From Mesorhizobium mediterraneum (lineage in GTDB: Bacteria > Pseudomonadota > Alphaproteobacteria > Rhizobiales > Rhizobiaceae), in assembly GCF_002284565.1 (NCBI RefSeq), contig NZ_NPKI01000046.1, positions 124,001-188,000 of the forward strand: DNA of 64,000 bases, given 5' to 3'. Positions 33,578-42,075 of this stretch are shown in pieces. Under the pieces are notes generated by a model, which saw only the letters and a list, made by a program, of their open reading frames with translations, was not told the origin of the DNA and did not search any database. Position numbers and translations under genes: made by a program. Every line of letters begins with the position of its first letter. Within the stretch, counting starts at the first letter, position 1.

Positions 33578-35133
33578 CTGGTGATCTCCGGGGCATTGAA
33601 GGTGGCGGTGTATTCGTCCGTTTCGAAACTCGCCTTGTCCTCGACGCGGAATTTGAAGGTTTGTGTTGCGCTTCCGACCTGATCCGCCGGCTGGCGCACG
33701 AAAACCTTCAGCATCTTCAGGCGGTCGGGTTCGACCGCGACGGCGAAGGACCGGTCTGCGGGAAGGTCGATACCAACGACGCTCATTTCGCCTCCCCGCA
33801 GGCCCTGCATCGTGACAACGATCGTCCTTGGCTCGGGGATCATGTTGAGCAGCTTGACGGTGTAGCCGTTGCGAATCGAACCGTCGGACAGCGTGACGAA
33901 CTGCGGATTGCGGTCGTGCAGAACATTGACCTCGAGCCGGTCGCGCGTCAGCAGCGAATAGAGCAGCGCAATGCCGACCGCCGACCATGCACCCATGTAG
34001 ATGAAGGTGCGCGGCCGAAAGATCTTGCGGATATGGAAATGGGCTAACCTGTCGGAGAAAGCGCCGCCGTCGGTCCGGACGAGCGACGGGTTCACCGAGC
34101 AAGACCCGCCTGCTGTCGCCACCGCCATGTTGGCGTTGTAATCGGACAGCGTCGCATAGGAGATCAGCCCGCGCTCCTTGCCGAGCTTGTCCATGACGCT
34201 ATCGCAGGCATCGATGCACAGCGCGCAAGTGATGCATTCGAGCTGCTGGCCATCGCGAATGTCGATCCCCATCGGGCAGACGGCGACACAGGCATTGCAA
34301 TCGACGCAGTCTCCGACCGGCTGCCCCGCGGCCTGGACCTTCTTGGCGTGCCGCGACCGAGGTTCGCCGCGCCAGTCATTATAGGTCACGGTCAGCGAAT
34401 TTTCGTCGAGCATGGCCGCCTGGATGCGCGGCCACGGGCACATATAGGTGCAGACCTGTTCGCGCATCAGCCCGCCGAATGTGTAGGTGGTTGCCGTCAG
34501 CACGCCGATGGTGATGTAGGCGACCGGCGCAGCGGTGCCGGTGAAGACCTCGCCAATCAGCGTTGGCGCATCGGCGAAATAGAAGATCCAGGCACCGCCG
34601 GTCGCTGCCGCTATGACCAGCCAGATGGCGTGTTTCGATACACGCAGCACAAACTTGCGCGCAGTCCACGGTCCGGCGTCGAGCTTTATGCGGGCGTTGC
34701 GATCTCCCTCGATCGCACGCTCTACAACCAGAAACAGATCGACCCATACGGTCTGCGGGCAGGTATAGCCGCACCAGGCTCTGCCAACTGTGGATGTGAT
34801 CAGGAAAAGGCCGATGCCGGCCATAACGAGAAGACCGGCCACATAGTAGAATTCCTGCGGCCAAATCTCGATGAAGAAGAAATAGAAGCGGCGGTTGGCA
34901 AGATCGATCAGCACGGCCTGATCGGGAGCAAACGGACCTCGATCCCAGCGCAGCCAGGGCGTCAGGTAGTAGATGCCCAGGGTGATCGCCATCACCAGCC
35001 ATTTGAAGCGGCGAAAGCTGCCCGAGGCGCGCTTGGGGAAGATCTTCTTGCGCGGTGCATACAGCGGCTGGCGGACCTTGGCGGAGTTGACCGCCTCGGC
35101 TTCGAGCCGTTCTACCTGCGTATTATCCAGCAC
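33574..35133 (-). CDS. fixG: FixG (CcoG) membrane ferredoxin-like protein
   Basis: A 519-residue membrane protein. Several N-terminal helices (about 40-230) include the GYTCPQTVWVDLF motif. Two 4Fe-4S clusters are visible in DCVDCNACVAVCPMGID and CITCALCIDACDSVMDKLG (about 255-300), and an immunoglobulin-like C-terminal domain follows. CcoG is a cupric reductase needed for copper delivery to cbb3 oxidase. It is the first gene of fixGHIS, with a FixK/FNR-type site 119-132 bp upstream. Confidence 0.96.
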   Translation of the reverse strand: MLDNTQVERLEAEAVNSAKVRQPLYAPRKKIFPKRASGSFRRFKWLVMAITLGIYYLTPWLRWDRGPFAPDQAVLIDLANRRFYFFFIEIWPQEFYYVAGLLVMAGIGLFLITSTVGRAWCGYTCPQTVWVDLFLVVERAIEGDRNARIKLDAGPWTARKFVLRVSKHAIWLVIAAATGGAWIFYFADAPTLIGEVFTGTAAPVAYITIGVLTATTYTFGGLMREQVCTYMCPWPRIQAAMLDENSLTVTYNDWRGEPRSRHAKKVQAAGQPVGDCVDCNACVAVCPMGIDIRDGQQLECITCALCIDACDSVMDKLGKERGLISYATLSDYNANMAVATAGGSCSVNPSLVRTDGGAFSDRLAHFHIRKIFRPRTFIYMGAWSAVGIALLYSLLTRDRLEVNVLHDRNPQFVTLSDGSIRNGYTVKLLNMIPEPRTIVVTMQGLRGGEMSVVGIDLPADRSFAVAVEPDRLKMLKVFVRQPADQVGSATQTFKFRVEDKASFETDEYTATFNAPEITR

Positions 35134-35251
35134 CAGTGTCTCCAGTCGCGCAGCTTACGATTTCGGGGCGCGCAGTCGGACTTAGTTGTTTGGCCGGTGC
35201 GCGAAATGCCGCGTTGAACTCAAGCTTTGCGGCGGGGCAGCCTGCTGCGCG

Positions 35252-35265
35252 TTGATGCAAGTCAA
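35252..35265 (-). promoter_or_regulatory. FixK/FNR-type box of fixGHIS (TTGAT-GCAA-GTCAA)
   Basis: TTGATGCAAGTCAA on the plus strand, TTGACTTGCATCAA on the minus strand. It lies upstream of fixG and between fixP and fixG, separate from the box that serves fixN. Confidence 0.75.
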
Positions 35266-35287
35266 TCGTCGGACATCGAATGCAATC

Positions 35288-35311
35288 GAGGCCCGGCGCA
35301 AGCCGGGCCTC
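35288..35311 (-). terminator. Hairpin after fixP
   Basis: GAGGCCCGGC (35288-35297), GCAA loop, GCCGGGCCTC (35302-35311): a perfect 10-bp stem with a stable tetraloop 40 bp after the fixP stop. There is no T-tract, so it may stabilise the fixNOQP 3' end or attenuate read-through into fixG rather than terminate fully. Confidence 0.6.
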
Positions 35312-35350
35312 GTCGCTTGGCTGGCGAAGGGCCGGGAATAGGACCCCCCT

Positions 35351-36214
35351 CTATTCCCCACCGCCAAGCGAATGGATGTAGACCGCGAGCTCCTTGACCT
35401 TGGTCTCACCGAGACGCTCAACCCAGGCCGGCATCACACCGTGCTTGGGTGCGCGGACCTGCGCGGCGATTGCGGTTTCGTTGGATCCGTAGAGCCAGAT
35501 CGCATCGGTCAGATCAGGGGCGCCGAGCTCTTTGTTGCCTTTTGCATTGTCGCCGTGGCAGGCCACGCAGTTTTCGGCGAAAACCTTGGCGCCTGGCTCG
35601 ACCAGTTTTGCATCTTGAACCGGGCCAGACAGGCTGGCGACATAGGTGCTGACCTGTGCGACCTGGTCCCCGGTGATGATCTCGCCAAAAGCCGGCATTT
35701 CCGACAGTCGTGTATCCGGGACGGATACGAAGCGTATGCCGTGCGTGATCGTTTGCTGGATCTGCTCGGCCGTGCCGCCCCACAACCAGTCATCGTCATT
35801 GAGGTTGGGAAAGCCTGTGGACCCTTGGGCACCGGAAGCGTGGCACTGCACGCAATTGACCTTGTACGCAGCGCTGCCGGCGGCAACAGCGAATTCGCGC
35901 AACGCGTCGTCGCCGGCAATCTCCGAGACGGTTTTCGATTGTATCGCTGCGGCATATTTCGCCTTGGCGATCTCGGCCGCAGCAAGCTCGTTGTTGACGT
36001 CTCCGCGGCTCGAATAGCCAAGCATGCCCTTGGTCGCCGAGGTCAGCATCGGCCATGCCGGATAGGCGATGGTGTAGCCGATCGCCCAGACGATGGTGAT
36101 GTAGAACGTTATGACCCACCAGCGCGGAAGTGGGTTGTTGAGCTCCCTGATACCATCCCACTCGTGGCCGGTGGTAGAGATGCCCGACACTTCGTCGATA
36201 TGTTCATCGCTCAT
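35351..36214 (-). CDS. fixP: Cbb3 oxidase dihaem cytochrome c subunit FixP (CcoP)
   Basis: A 287-residue subunit with an N-terminal membrane helix (about 33-53) and two c-type haem sites: CVQCHASG (about 121-128) and CVACHGDN (about 217-224). Met ligands are likely in the MPAFGEI and MPAWVE segments. It passes electrons to FixO and FixN in the periplasm. Its start lies 2 bp from the fixQ stop. Confidence 0.97.
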   Translation of the reverse strand: MSDEHIDEVSGISTTGHEWDGIRELNNPLPRWWVITFYITIVWAIGYTIAYPAWPMLTSATKGMLGYSSRGDVNNELAAAEIAKAKYAAAIQSKTVSEIAGDDALREFAVAAGSAAYKVNCVQCHASGAQGSTGFPNLNDDDWLWGGTAEQIQQTITHGIRFVSVPDTRLSEMPAFGEIITGDQVAQVSTYVASLSGPVQDAKLVEPGAKVFAENCVACHGDNAKGNKELGAPDLTDAIWLYGSNETAIAAQVRAPKHGVMPAWVERLGETKVKELAVYIHSLGGGE

Positions 36215-36216
36215 GA

Positions 36217-36366
36217 TCAGTCGTCCTTCAGAGGAATGCGGGCGGCTTCATCGGCCTGCTTGCCACTCCCGGGACGGAATGCGAAGGCGACCGTTCCGAC
36301 GAAGAAAAGCGCCATGGCGAGCAGGGCCCAACTGTCGGCGAACTCTCTCATCCAGTGGTAATCCAT
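36217..36366 (-). CDS. fixQ: Cbb3 oxidase subunit FixQ (CcoQ)
   Basis: A 49-residue protein read directly from the sequence between fixO and fixP: MDYHWMREFADSWALLAMAL, then FFVGTVAFAFRPGSGKQADE, ending AARIPLKDD. It has one membrane helix followed by a short charged tail with the FRPGSGKQADEAARIPLKD pattern typical of CcoQ. It stabilises the cbb3 complex. The gene order fixN-O-Q-P is complete. Confidence 0.95.
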   Translation of the reverse strand: MDYHWMREFADSWALLAMALFFVGTVAFAFRPGSGKQADEAARIPLKDD

Positions 36367-36377
36367 GGTCCTTCTCC

Positions 36378-37109
36378 TCAGCGGTAGCCAGCGGCTTCGT
36401 CGTAGGTCTTGAAATCGACCAGCGTGCCGAGCATCTGCAGGTAAGCGACCAGGGCATCCATCTCGCTGACCTGTTGCGGATTGCCGTCGAAGTCGCCGAG
36501 CTTCGCCTTCGGATAGCGGCCTTCCAGCTCGGATGTGTTGGCATTGGGATCGGCCTGCGCGATCATGTCATCTCTGGCGTGAGCGATCATGTCTTCGGAG
36601 TAGGGGACACCGACACGCCTGTTTGCGATAAGGTGCGTCGAGAAGTCCTTCACCTCGATCGCGGTATCCTTCAGGAAGGCATAGCTCGGCATGATCGATT
36701 CCGGCACCACCGAACGCGGTTCGATAAGATGCTGAACGTGCCACTCGTTCGAGTAGCGATCTCCGACCCTGGCGAGGTCCGGCCCCGTGCGCTTCGATCC
36801 CCACTGGAACGGGTGGTCGTACATCGACTCGGCCGCCAGGCTGTAGTGACCATAGCGCTCGACTTCGTCACGGAACGGCCTGATCATCTGGCTGTGACAG
36901 AGGTAGCAGCCCTCACGCACATAGATATTGCGCCCGGCGAGTTCGAGCGGCGAATAGGGCCGCATGCCCTCGACCTTCTCGATCGTGTTGTCGAGATAGA
37001 AGAGCGGTGCGATTTCGACGATACCGCCGACTGTCACCACCAGGAGGGAACCAACGAGAAGAAGCGTGGCGTTCTTCTCGATGATCGCGTGTTTGTCCAT
37101 CAAGCCCAT
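36378..37109 (-). CDS. fixO: Cbb3 oxidase monohaem cytochrome c subunit FixO (CcoO)
   Basis: A 243-residue subunit with an N-terminal membrane anchor (about 11-33; ATLLLVGSLLVVTVGGIVEIAPLF). The c-haem site is CYLCHSQ (about 74-80), followed by the conserved SMYDHPFQWGSKRTGPDLARVG and NEWHVQHLIEPRSVVPESIMPSY with the axial Met. TAAGGAGCC precedes the ATG. It follows fixN with a 9-bp gap. Confidence 0.97.
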   Translation of the reverse strand: MGLMDKHAIIEKNATLLLVGSLLVVTVGGIVEIAPLFYLDNTIEKVEGMRPYSPLELAGRNIYVREGCYLCHSQMIRPFRDEVERYGHYSLAAESMYDHPFQWGSKRTGPDLARVGDRYSNEWHVQHLIEPRSVVPESIMPSYAFLKDTAIEVKDFSTHLIANRRVGVPYSEDMIAHARDDMIAQADPNANTSELEGRYPKAKLGDFDGNPQQVSEMDALVAYLQMLGTLVDFKTYDEAAGYR

Positions 37110-37118
37110 TTTGGCTCC

Positions 37119-38729
37119 TTATTGTGCGGGCTGAAGGGAGGGGATGGAGGCTGGCATCGGCTCCTCCTCGCGTTGGTAGCCGAGGATGGTCATGGTGATG
37201 TTCCAGGTCATGATGACAGCACCGGCGAGATACATCGCGCCACCCACGGCGCGCATGACGTAGTAGGGATGCATGGCGGCCACGGTCTCGGCGAAGGAAT
37301 AGACCAGGAAGCCCTGCTCATCATACTCGCGCCACATTAGGCCCTGCATGATGCCGGAAACCCACATCACCGCGGCGTAGACGACGATCCCGAGGGTCGC
37401 CAGCCAGAAGTGCCAGGTAACGAGCCGCAGCGAATAGAGCCGTTCACGGTTCCACAGCTTCGGCACCATGTAGTAGATCGCGCCGAACGAGATCATGCCT
37501 ACCCAGCCGAGCGCGCCCGAATGGACATGCCCGATGGTCCAGTCGGTGTAGTGCGACAGCGAATTGACGGCTTTGATCGACATCATCGGACCTTCAAAGG
37601 TCGACATGCCGTAGAAGGCGATGGCCATAACCATCATGCGGATGATCGGGTCGGTGCGGAGCTTGTCCCAAGCGCCGGACAGCGTCATCAGGCCGTTGAT
37701 CATGCCTCCCCAGGAGGGCATCCAAAGCATGATCGAAAACACCATGCCGAGCGTTTGCGCCCAGTCGGGCAGGGCGGTGTAGTGCAGGTGATGCGGCCCA
37801 GCCCAGATGTAGAGAAAGATGATCGCCCAGAAGTGGATGATAGACAGCCGGTAGGAATAGACTGGCCGGTTCGCCTGCTTGGGCACGAAATAATACATCA
37901 TGCCAAGAAAGCCGGCTGTCAGGAAAAAGCCGACGGCATTGTGCCCGTACCACCATTGCGTCAAGGCGTCCTGGACGCCGGAGAAGGCCGAGTAGCTCTT
38001 CGAGCCCAGGAGAGACGCCGGCATCGATAGGTTGTTGATCAGGTGCAGCATCGCGATGGTCACGATGAAGGACAGATAGAACCAGTTGGCGACGTAGATA
38101 TGCGGTTCCTTGCGTTTCAGGATGGTGCCGAGGAACAGGACGAGGTAGGCGACCCAGACGATGGTCAGCCATATGTCCACATACCATTCGGGCTCGGCAT
38201 ATTCGCGGCTCTCGGTGATGCCGAGCAGGTAGCCGGTCGCGGCCATGACGATGAAAAGCTGATAACCCCAGAACACGAACCAGCCGAGATTGTCGCCGAA
38301 CAGCCGGGCGCGGCTGGTGCGCTGCACGACATACATGGACGTGCAGATGAGCGCGTTGCCGCCGAAGGCAAAAACGACGCCGGATGTGTGCAATGGCCGC
38401 AGGCGGCCGAAGTTGAACCAGGGCTCGATGTTGAGATCCGGGTAGGCGAGCTGCAGCGCGATGACCACGCCGACAAGCATGCCGACAACACCCCAGAACA
38501 TGGTGGCGATGGCGCCGTAGCGGATTGGCCCGTCCATGTAAGCAGAAGGATCGACCGATGCGGCCGGCGCAAAGCTGGTGTTGCGCAGGAGGACGATGAC
38601 AAAGCCAAGCAGCAAGAAGAAAAGCACCCACATGTGCTGGCGAAACGGCTCGTCCACACCGAAGCCGGCGGCCACTAGAGCCACAAACGCGAAAAGGCCC
38701 AAAGCGACGATTTCTGTGCCGAACTTCAT
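37119..38729 (-). CDS. fixN: Cbb3 oxidase catalytic subunit FixN (CcoN)
   Basis: A 536-residue haem-copper oxidase subunit with at least 12 membrane segments. Haem and CuB ligand histidines are in RPLHTSGVVFAFGGNALI, QWWYGHNAVGFFLTAGFLGMMYYFVPK, WAGPHHLHYTALPDW and GHVHSGALGWVGM. The conserved FEGPMMSIKAVNSLSHYTDWTIGHVH is specific to cbb3 enzymes. It reduces oxygen to water with high affinity. The ATG at 38729 (MKFGTEIVALGLF) is preferred over an upstream in-frame extension of 23 residues that overlaps the promoter. A perfect FixK/FNR box lies 80-93 bp upstream. Confidence 0.97.
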   Translation of the reverse strand: MKFGTEIVALGLFAFVALVAAGFGVDEPFRQHMWVLFFLLLGFVIVLLRNTSFAPAASVDPSAYMDGPIRYGAIATMFWGVVGMLVGVVIALQLAYPDLNIEPWFNFGRLRPLHTSGVVFAFGGNALICTSMYVVQRTSRARLFGDNLGWFVFWGYQLFIVMAATGYLLGITESREYAEPEWYVDIWLTIVWVAYLVLFLGTILKRKEPHIYVANWFYLSFIVTIAMLHLINNLSMPASLLGSKSYSAFSGVQDALTQWWYGHNAVGFFLTAGFLGMMYYFVPKQANRPVYSYRLSIIHFWAIIFLYIWAGPHHLHYTALPDWAQTLGMVFSIMLWMPSWGGMINGLMTLSGAWDKLRTDPIIRMMVMAIAFYGMSTFEGPMMSIKAVNSLSHYTDWTIGHVHSGALGWVGMISFGAIYYMVPKLWNRERLYSLRLVTWHFWLATLGIVVYAAVMWVSGIMQGLMWREYDEQGFLVYSFAETVAAMHPYYVMRAVGGAMYLAGAVIMTWNITMTILGYQREEEPMPASIPSLQPAQ

Positions 38730-38808
38730 GACAGTCCCCGATGTCGGATTCCGATGCGCGGACGCCAATCCGCAGCAACACCAATTCCGCGGCTGCATCC
38801 TCGCCGCC

Positions 38809-38822
38809 TTGATTCAAATCAA
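38809..38822. promoter_or_regulatory. Perfect FixK/FNR-type box between fixN and the hemerythrin-like gene
   Basis: TTGATTCAAATCAA, an exact TTGAT-N4-ATCAA dyad. It is 80 bp from the fixN start (minus strand) and 58 bp from the presumed TTG start of the hemerythrin-like gene (plus strand). It is thus positioned to serve both divergent genes. Confidence 0.88.
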
Positions 38823-38879
38823 AGCTGCATGGTTTTGGATTGGGCAGCGTTGGTTTTGCGAACGAGTTGGAGGCGGCCA

Positions 38880-39393
38880 TTGAACGAAGAGAAAGAGCGG
38901 GGATCGTCGCTGTTCGAAGTGCGCCGCGAGAATTCGATGCTAGCTGGCCAATCCGGCAGAGAGGCAATCCCAAGCGCAGTACGCGCACAGGGAGAAACTG
39001 CAGCTCTGTGATGCTCTGGAGAAAATCGCGGACGCCTTGCCGAACGTCGATCGCCTGAAGTGCCTTGGCACAGCCAACGCAATCGTCCCATTGTTGCGCA
39101 ATATTCATCAATATGAAGAAACGATCATCTTCCCAGCCTATGAAGCCGCTACAGGCGGCAATGCCAACCTTGCCTCAACCCGGCGATTGCGCGCCGAACA
39201 CGTCGAAGATGAATGCTTTGCCGGCGAGGTGACTGAAATCCTGCTGGCGGTCGGCCATGGTGAGACAGTCGAGAATGCCGAAGCGGTCGGCTTCATGCTG
39301 CGCGGCTTTTTCGAAAGCATGCGCCGTCATATCGCGTTTGAGCGCGAGCATGTCTTGCCGGCGATCGGAATCGTCGATCAGGGCGTAATCTAG
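38880..39393 (+). pseudogene. Hemerythrin-like gene with an apparent +1 frameshift
   Basis: Two frames together give one hemerythrin (HHE) domain protein of about 170 residues. Frame 1 starts at TTG 38880 (GGAGG 6 bases upstream): LNEEKERGSSLFEVRRENSMLA. After about 38937-38946 the reading moves one base: ANPAERQSQAQYAHREKLQL, then CDALEKIADALPNVDRL. From there iron-binding motifs are visible (NIHQYEETIIFP, RAEHVEDECF, RRHIAFEREHVLP). Deleting one base near 38945 restores an unbroken gene. Hemerythrins bind oxygen or NO via a diiron site. The shared FixK box suggests low-oxygen induction. It may be a real mutation or a sequence error. An internal TTG at 39037 could start a shortened product. 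Confidence 0.7.
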
Positions 39394-40121
39394 GCGCCGG
39401 AGCGTCGCTCCAGCCGGCTGAGACTATCGACCGTCACATGCCGGTTGTTCTCGATCCGGATCACGCCGTCCGTTCTTAGCCTGGTCAACTGGCGGCTCAC
39501 CGTCTCGATCGTCAGGCCGAGGAAATCGGCAATGTCGGCGCGTGTCATCGGCAGGTCGAAAGTCGCCGACTTGGCGGTGGGGTCGACCGTGGGATCGATG
39601 TTCCTGGCGATCATCAGCAGAAAGCTCGCCACCTTTTCCGAAGCGGTCTTGCGTCCCAGCGTCACCATCCACTCGCGTGCTTGATCGAGCTCGTTCAGCG
39701 TTTGCTTGAGCATGCGATGTTCGAGCTCCGGCGATTCCTTCATCATCCGTTCGATGGCGGCCTTCGGAAACGAACACAGGGAAACGGCGGTTGCGGCTTC
39801 CGCGTTGATCGCGCTTTCCACCTTGAACGGCCGTCCCAGAAAGTCGGGCGCAAACTGAAGGCCGACGATCTGCTGGCGTCCGTCCGAAAGGCTCTTTGTC
39901 AGCTTCACCACGCCCGAAAGCACATTCGAAAAGCTGTCGACGGTCTCGGCGTCGCCAATCAGTTCGATCCCCGGCTCGATCTTGTGCCTCGACGAGGTCT
40001 TGGCGAGCCCGACCAACTGGCCGGGATCGAGCGCACCGCAGACGCCGCGATGCCGTGCCTCGCAAGACTGGCAAAGCACAGGAATATCGGCACTGTGAAC
40101 GTCCTGCCGCACTATCATCAT
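39390..40121 (-). CDS. fnrN: FnrN-type oxygen-sensing Crp/Fnr regulator
   Basis: A 243-residue Crp/Fnr regulator with the N-terminal cysteine cluster of oxygen-labile FNR proteins: VLCQSCEARHRGVCGAL (C-x2-C-x7-C), plus an internal Cys in VSLCSFPKA. The HTH LPMTRADIADFLGLTIETVSRQLTRLRTDGVIRI carries the E-x2-S-R helix that reads TTGAT-N4-ATCAA. An iron-sulfur cluster should make it active only at low oxygen. The start is uncertain between tandem ATGs at 40121 and 40118; a longer frame lacks family support. The box at 40204 lies 83 bp upstream, suggesting autoregulation. It overlaps the hemerythrin-like gene end by 4 bp. Confidence 0.93.
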   Translation of the reverse strand: MMIVRQDVHSADIPVLCQSCEARHRGVCGALDPGQLVGLAKTSSRHKIEPGIELIGDAETVDSFSNVLSGVVKLTKSLSDGRQQIVGLQFAPDFLGRPFKVESAINAEAATAVSLCSFPKAAIERMMKESPELEHRMLKQTLNELDQAREWMVTLGRKTASEKVASFLLMIARNIDPTVDPTAKSATFDLPMTRADIADFLGLTIETVSRQLTRLRTDGVIRIENNRHVTVDSLSRLERRSGA

Positions 40122-40203
40122 AATCGTCCCGACGGATCCAAGGTGCCCGTAAGATAGCATCGGCGGCAGAAAATCTGTTGCGGCAGTTTGTCCGCGGAGG
40201 GCC

Positions 40204-40217
40204 TTGACCGAAATCAA
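40204..40217. promoter_or_regulatory. FixK/FNR-type box shared by fnrN and hemN (TTGAC-CGAA-ATCAA)
   Basis: TTGACCGAAATCAA lies 83 bp upstream of fnrN (minus) and about 43-58 bp upstream of hemN (plus), so one dyad could control both divergent genes. Confidence 0.82.
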
Positions 40218-40259
40218 GGCGACGGTGCGGATCTGCAGCCAGAATTCAGCCTTGCAAGG

Positions 40260-41622
40260 ATGATGGAAGGCGACATGCGACCGGAAATGGCTGCCAGACT
40301 TGGCGAGAATGTCCCCCGCTACACCAGTTACCCGACCGCGCCGCATTTTCATTCAGGCGTTGATGCTGCCGTCTATCGTGGTTGGCTGCAGGGGCTCGAT
40401 GATGGCTGCGAGATCTCGCTGTACCTGCACATCCCCTACTGCGACAAGCTTTGTTGGTTCTGTGCGTGCCACACCAAGCAGACACGCCATTATGAACCGG
40501 TGACCACGTATCTGCGCTCACTGCACGCTGAAATAGCTACCGTCGCCAGTCTTGTCGGAGGCAAGGGCCGTGTGGGTGCCGTCCATTTCGGCGGTGGCTC
40601 GCCGACGATGCTCAAACCCGAGGATATGGTGGCGCTGGGAACTGTCCTGCGCAACAGTTTCGAGTTTCTTCCCGGCGCCAAGATCAGTGTCGAAATCGAA
40701 CCCAACGATATGGACGATGCTCGCCTCGGTGCACTCGCCGAAATCGGCATGACGCGGGCGAGCCTCGGCGTCCAGGATTTCGATCTTAAGGTGCAGAAGG
40801 CGATCAACCGCGAGCAGAGCTTTCTGCAGACCAAAGCGGTTGTCGAGGGCGTTCGTTCGCGGCGTCGAATCAGTCAATCTCGACCTGCTCTACGGCTTGC
40901 CGCATCAGACCCGGGACAGCGTCTCCTCCACCGTGGCGCAGGCGCTGACTCTGGAGCCGGACAGGATGGCGCTTTTCGGCTATGCGCATGTGCCCTGGTT
41001 CAAGAAGCACCAGACGATGATCGACGAAGCGTGGCTGCCGAATTCGGTCGAACGCTTCGCTCAATCGCAAATTGCCGCTGGCCTTATGCTGAAGGCAGGG
41101 TATCAACCCGTGGGGTTCGATCATTTCGCCAGATCCGGTGATGCGCTGGCCGTTGCGGCACGGACCGGAACCTTGCACCGGAACTTCCAGGGCTATACCG
41201 AGGATCGCTGTGAGACACTGATCGGGCTTGGTCCTTCATCGATCAGCCAGTTCCGCCAGGGCTATGCACAGAACATGCCGGCGACCGCCGAATACGGACG
41301 CATGGTGGAGCAGGGAGGTCTGGCTGCCGTGCGCGGCATCGAGTTGTCGGAAGATGACCGCGTGCGCGGCTGGATTATCGAAAGGCTGATGTGCGATTTC
41401 GCCTTCTCGGCGATCGATCTGGTCGAACGCTTCGGCGAAATCGGCCAGAAGCTTCTGCTCCAGGCGAGTTCCGTCGCCCTTCGTGATCCTGCTCGGTTGC
41501 TGGAACTGAATGGCGACAGTTTCGTAGTGCCGGTGGAAAATCGTCCCTTTGTTCGCAATATAGCGGCCAGGTTCGACAAATATTTCGAAACCGGTAAAGC
41601 CAAGCATTCGGTGGCAGTCTGA
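40260..41622 (+). pseudogene. hemN: hemN, oxygen-independent coproporphyrinogen III dehydrogenase, frameshifted
   Basis: Two overlapping frames form one HemN of about 450 residues. The first part (from 40260) contains ENVPRYTSYPTAPHF, the radical-SAM cluster YCDKLCWFCACHT (C-x3-C-x2-C), HFGGGSPTML and VSVEIEPND-type sequence. It goes wrong after EGVRSRRRISQ (about 40855-40870). The second part resumes one base later with RGVESVNLDLLYGLPHQT, then HVPWFKKHQ, GFDHFA, the IGLGPSSISQF motif and the HemN_C domain. One base removed near 40858-40866 restores the frame. The enzyme makes protoporphyrinogen without oxygen, needed for cbb3 and NirV/NirK-linked metabolism. This is either a lesion or a sequence error. 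The start ATG (40260, 40263 or 40275) is undecided. Confidence 0.85.
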
Positions 41623-41634
41623 GCACCGGCCTGA

Positions 41635-42066
41635 TCAGAAATGCTCCCCGGTCTTGAATGGGCCGATTCGGGTGCCAGCCGCGATCACATAGGCGGTCGA
41701 CCAGCCAATGAGCAGAAACCCGTTCACCCCCTCGAGCGCCGCCAGCACGCGCCACCCGTGAGCGGGTACGACATCGCCATAGCCGACCGTCGAAAAGGTA
41801 ACGGTCGAGAAATACAGTGCGGTTTCGAAGTCGGCAAAGATATCGAGCAATCGGTAGAGCCCTGCCCATAGCCAAACCTCAGTGGTTATGATGGCAAACA
41901 GCCCCATCACTACACTGATCATCGCGACTATACGGCTGCGGCGACCGTGCATGCGAAACCGTGCCACCAGATGCCCCATCGCATGGGTAACGGCGATCAG
42001 ACCGAAGGTATGAATCAGGACCGTCATGCTTATGACGATCGTGCCGACGAAGAGATTGAGGGCCAT
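41635..42066 (-). CDS. Two-helix potassium channel family protein
   Basis: A 143-residue membrane protein with an N-terminal helix (NLFVGTIVISMTVLIHTFGLIAVTHAMGHLV) and a second pair of helices flanking the pore loop STVTFSTVGYGDVVPAHGWRV (about 85-105). The TVGYGD filter marks potassium selectivity. It contains no cytoplasmic gating domain. It is 12 bp from the convergent hemN stop and 10 bp downstream of the globin gene, so it is probably co-transcribed with the globin. Confidence 0.9.
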   Translation of the reverse strand: MALNLFVGTIVISMTVLIHTFGLIAVTHAMGHLVARFRMHGRRSRIVAMISVVMGLFAIITTEVWLWAGLYRLLDIFADFETALYFSTVTFSTVGYGDVVPAHGWRVLAALEGVNGFLLIGWSTAYVIAAGTRIGPFKTGEHF

Positions 42067-42075
42067 GCGACGAAA

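Noticed and set aside
34164..35217. Plus-strand frames opposite fixG and around its promoter
   Set aside because: They are antisense to the conserved ferredoxin-like protein and its control region.
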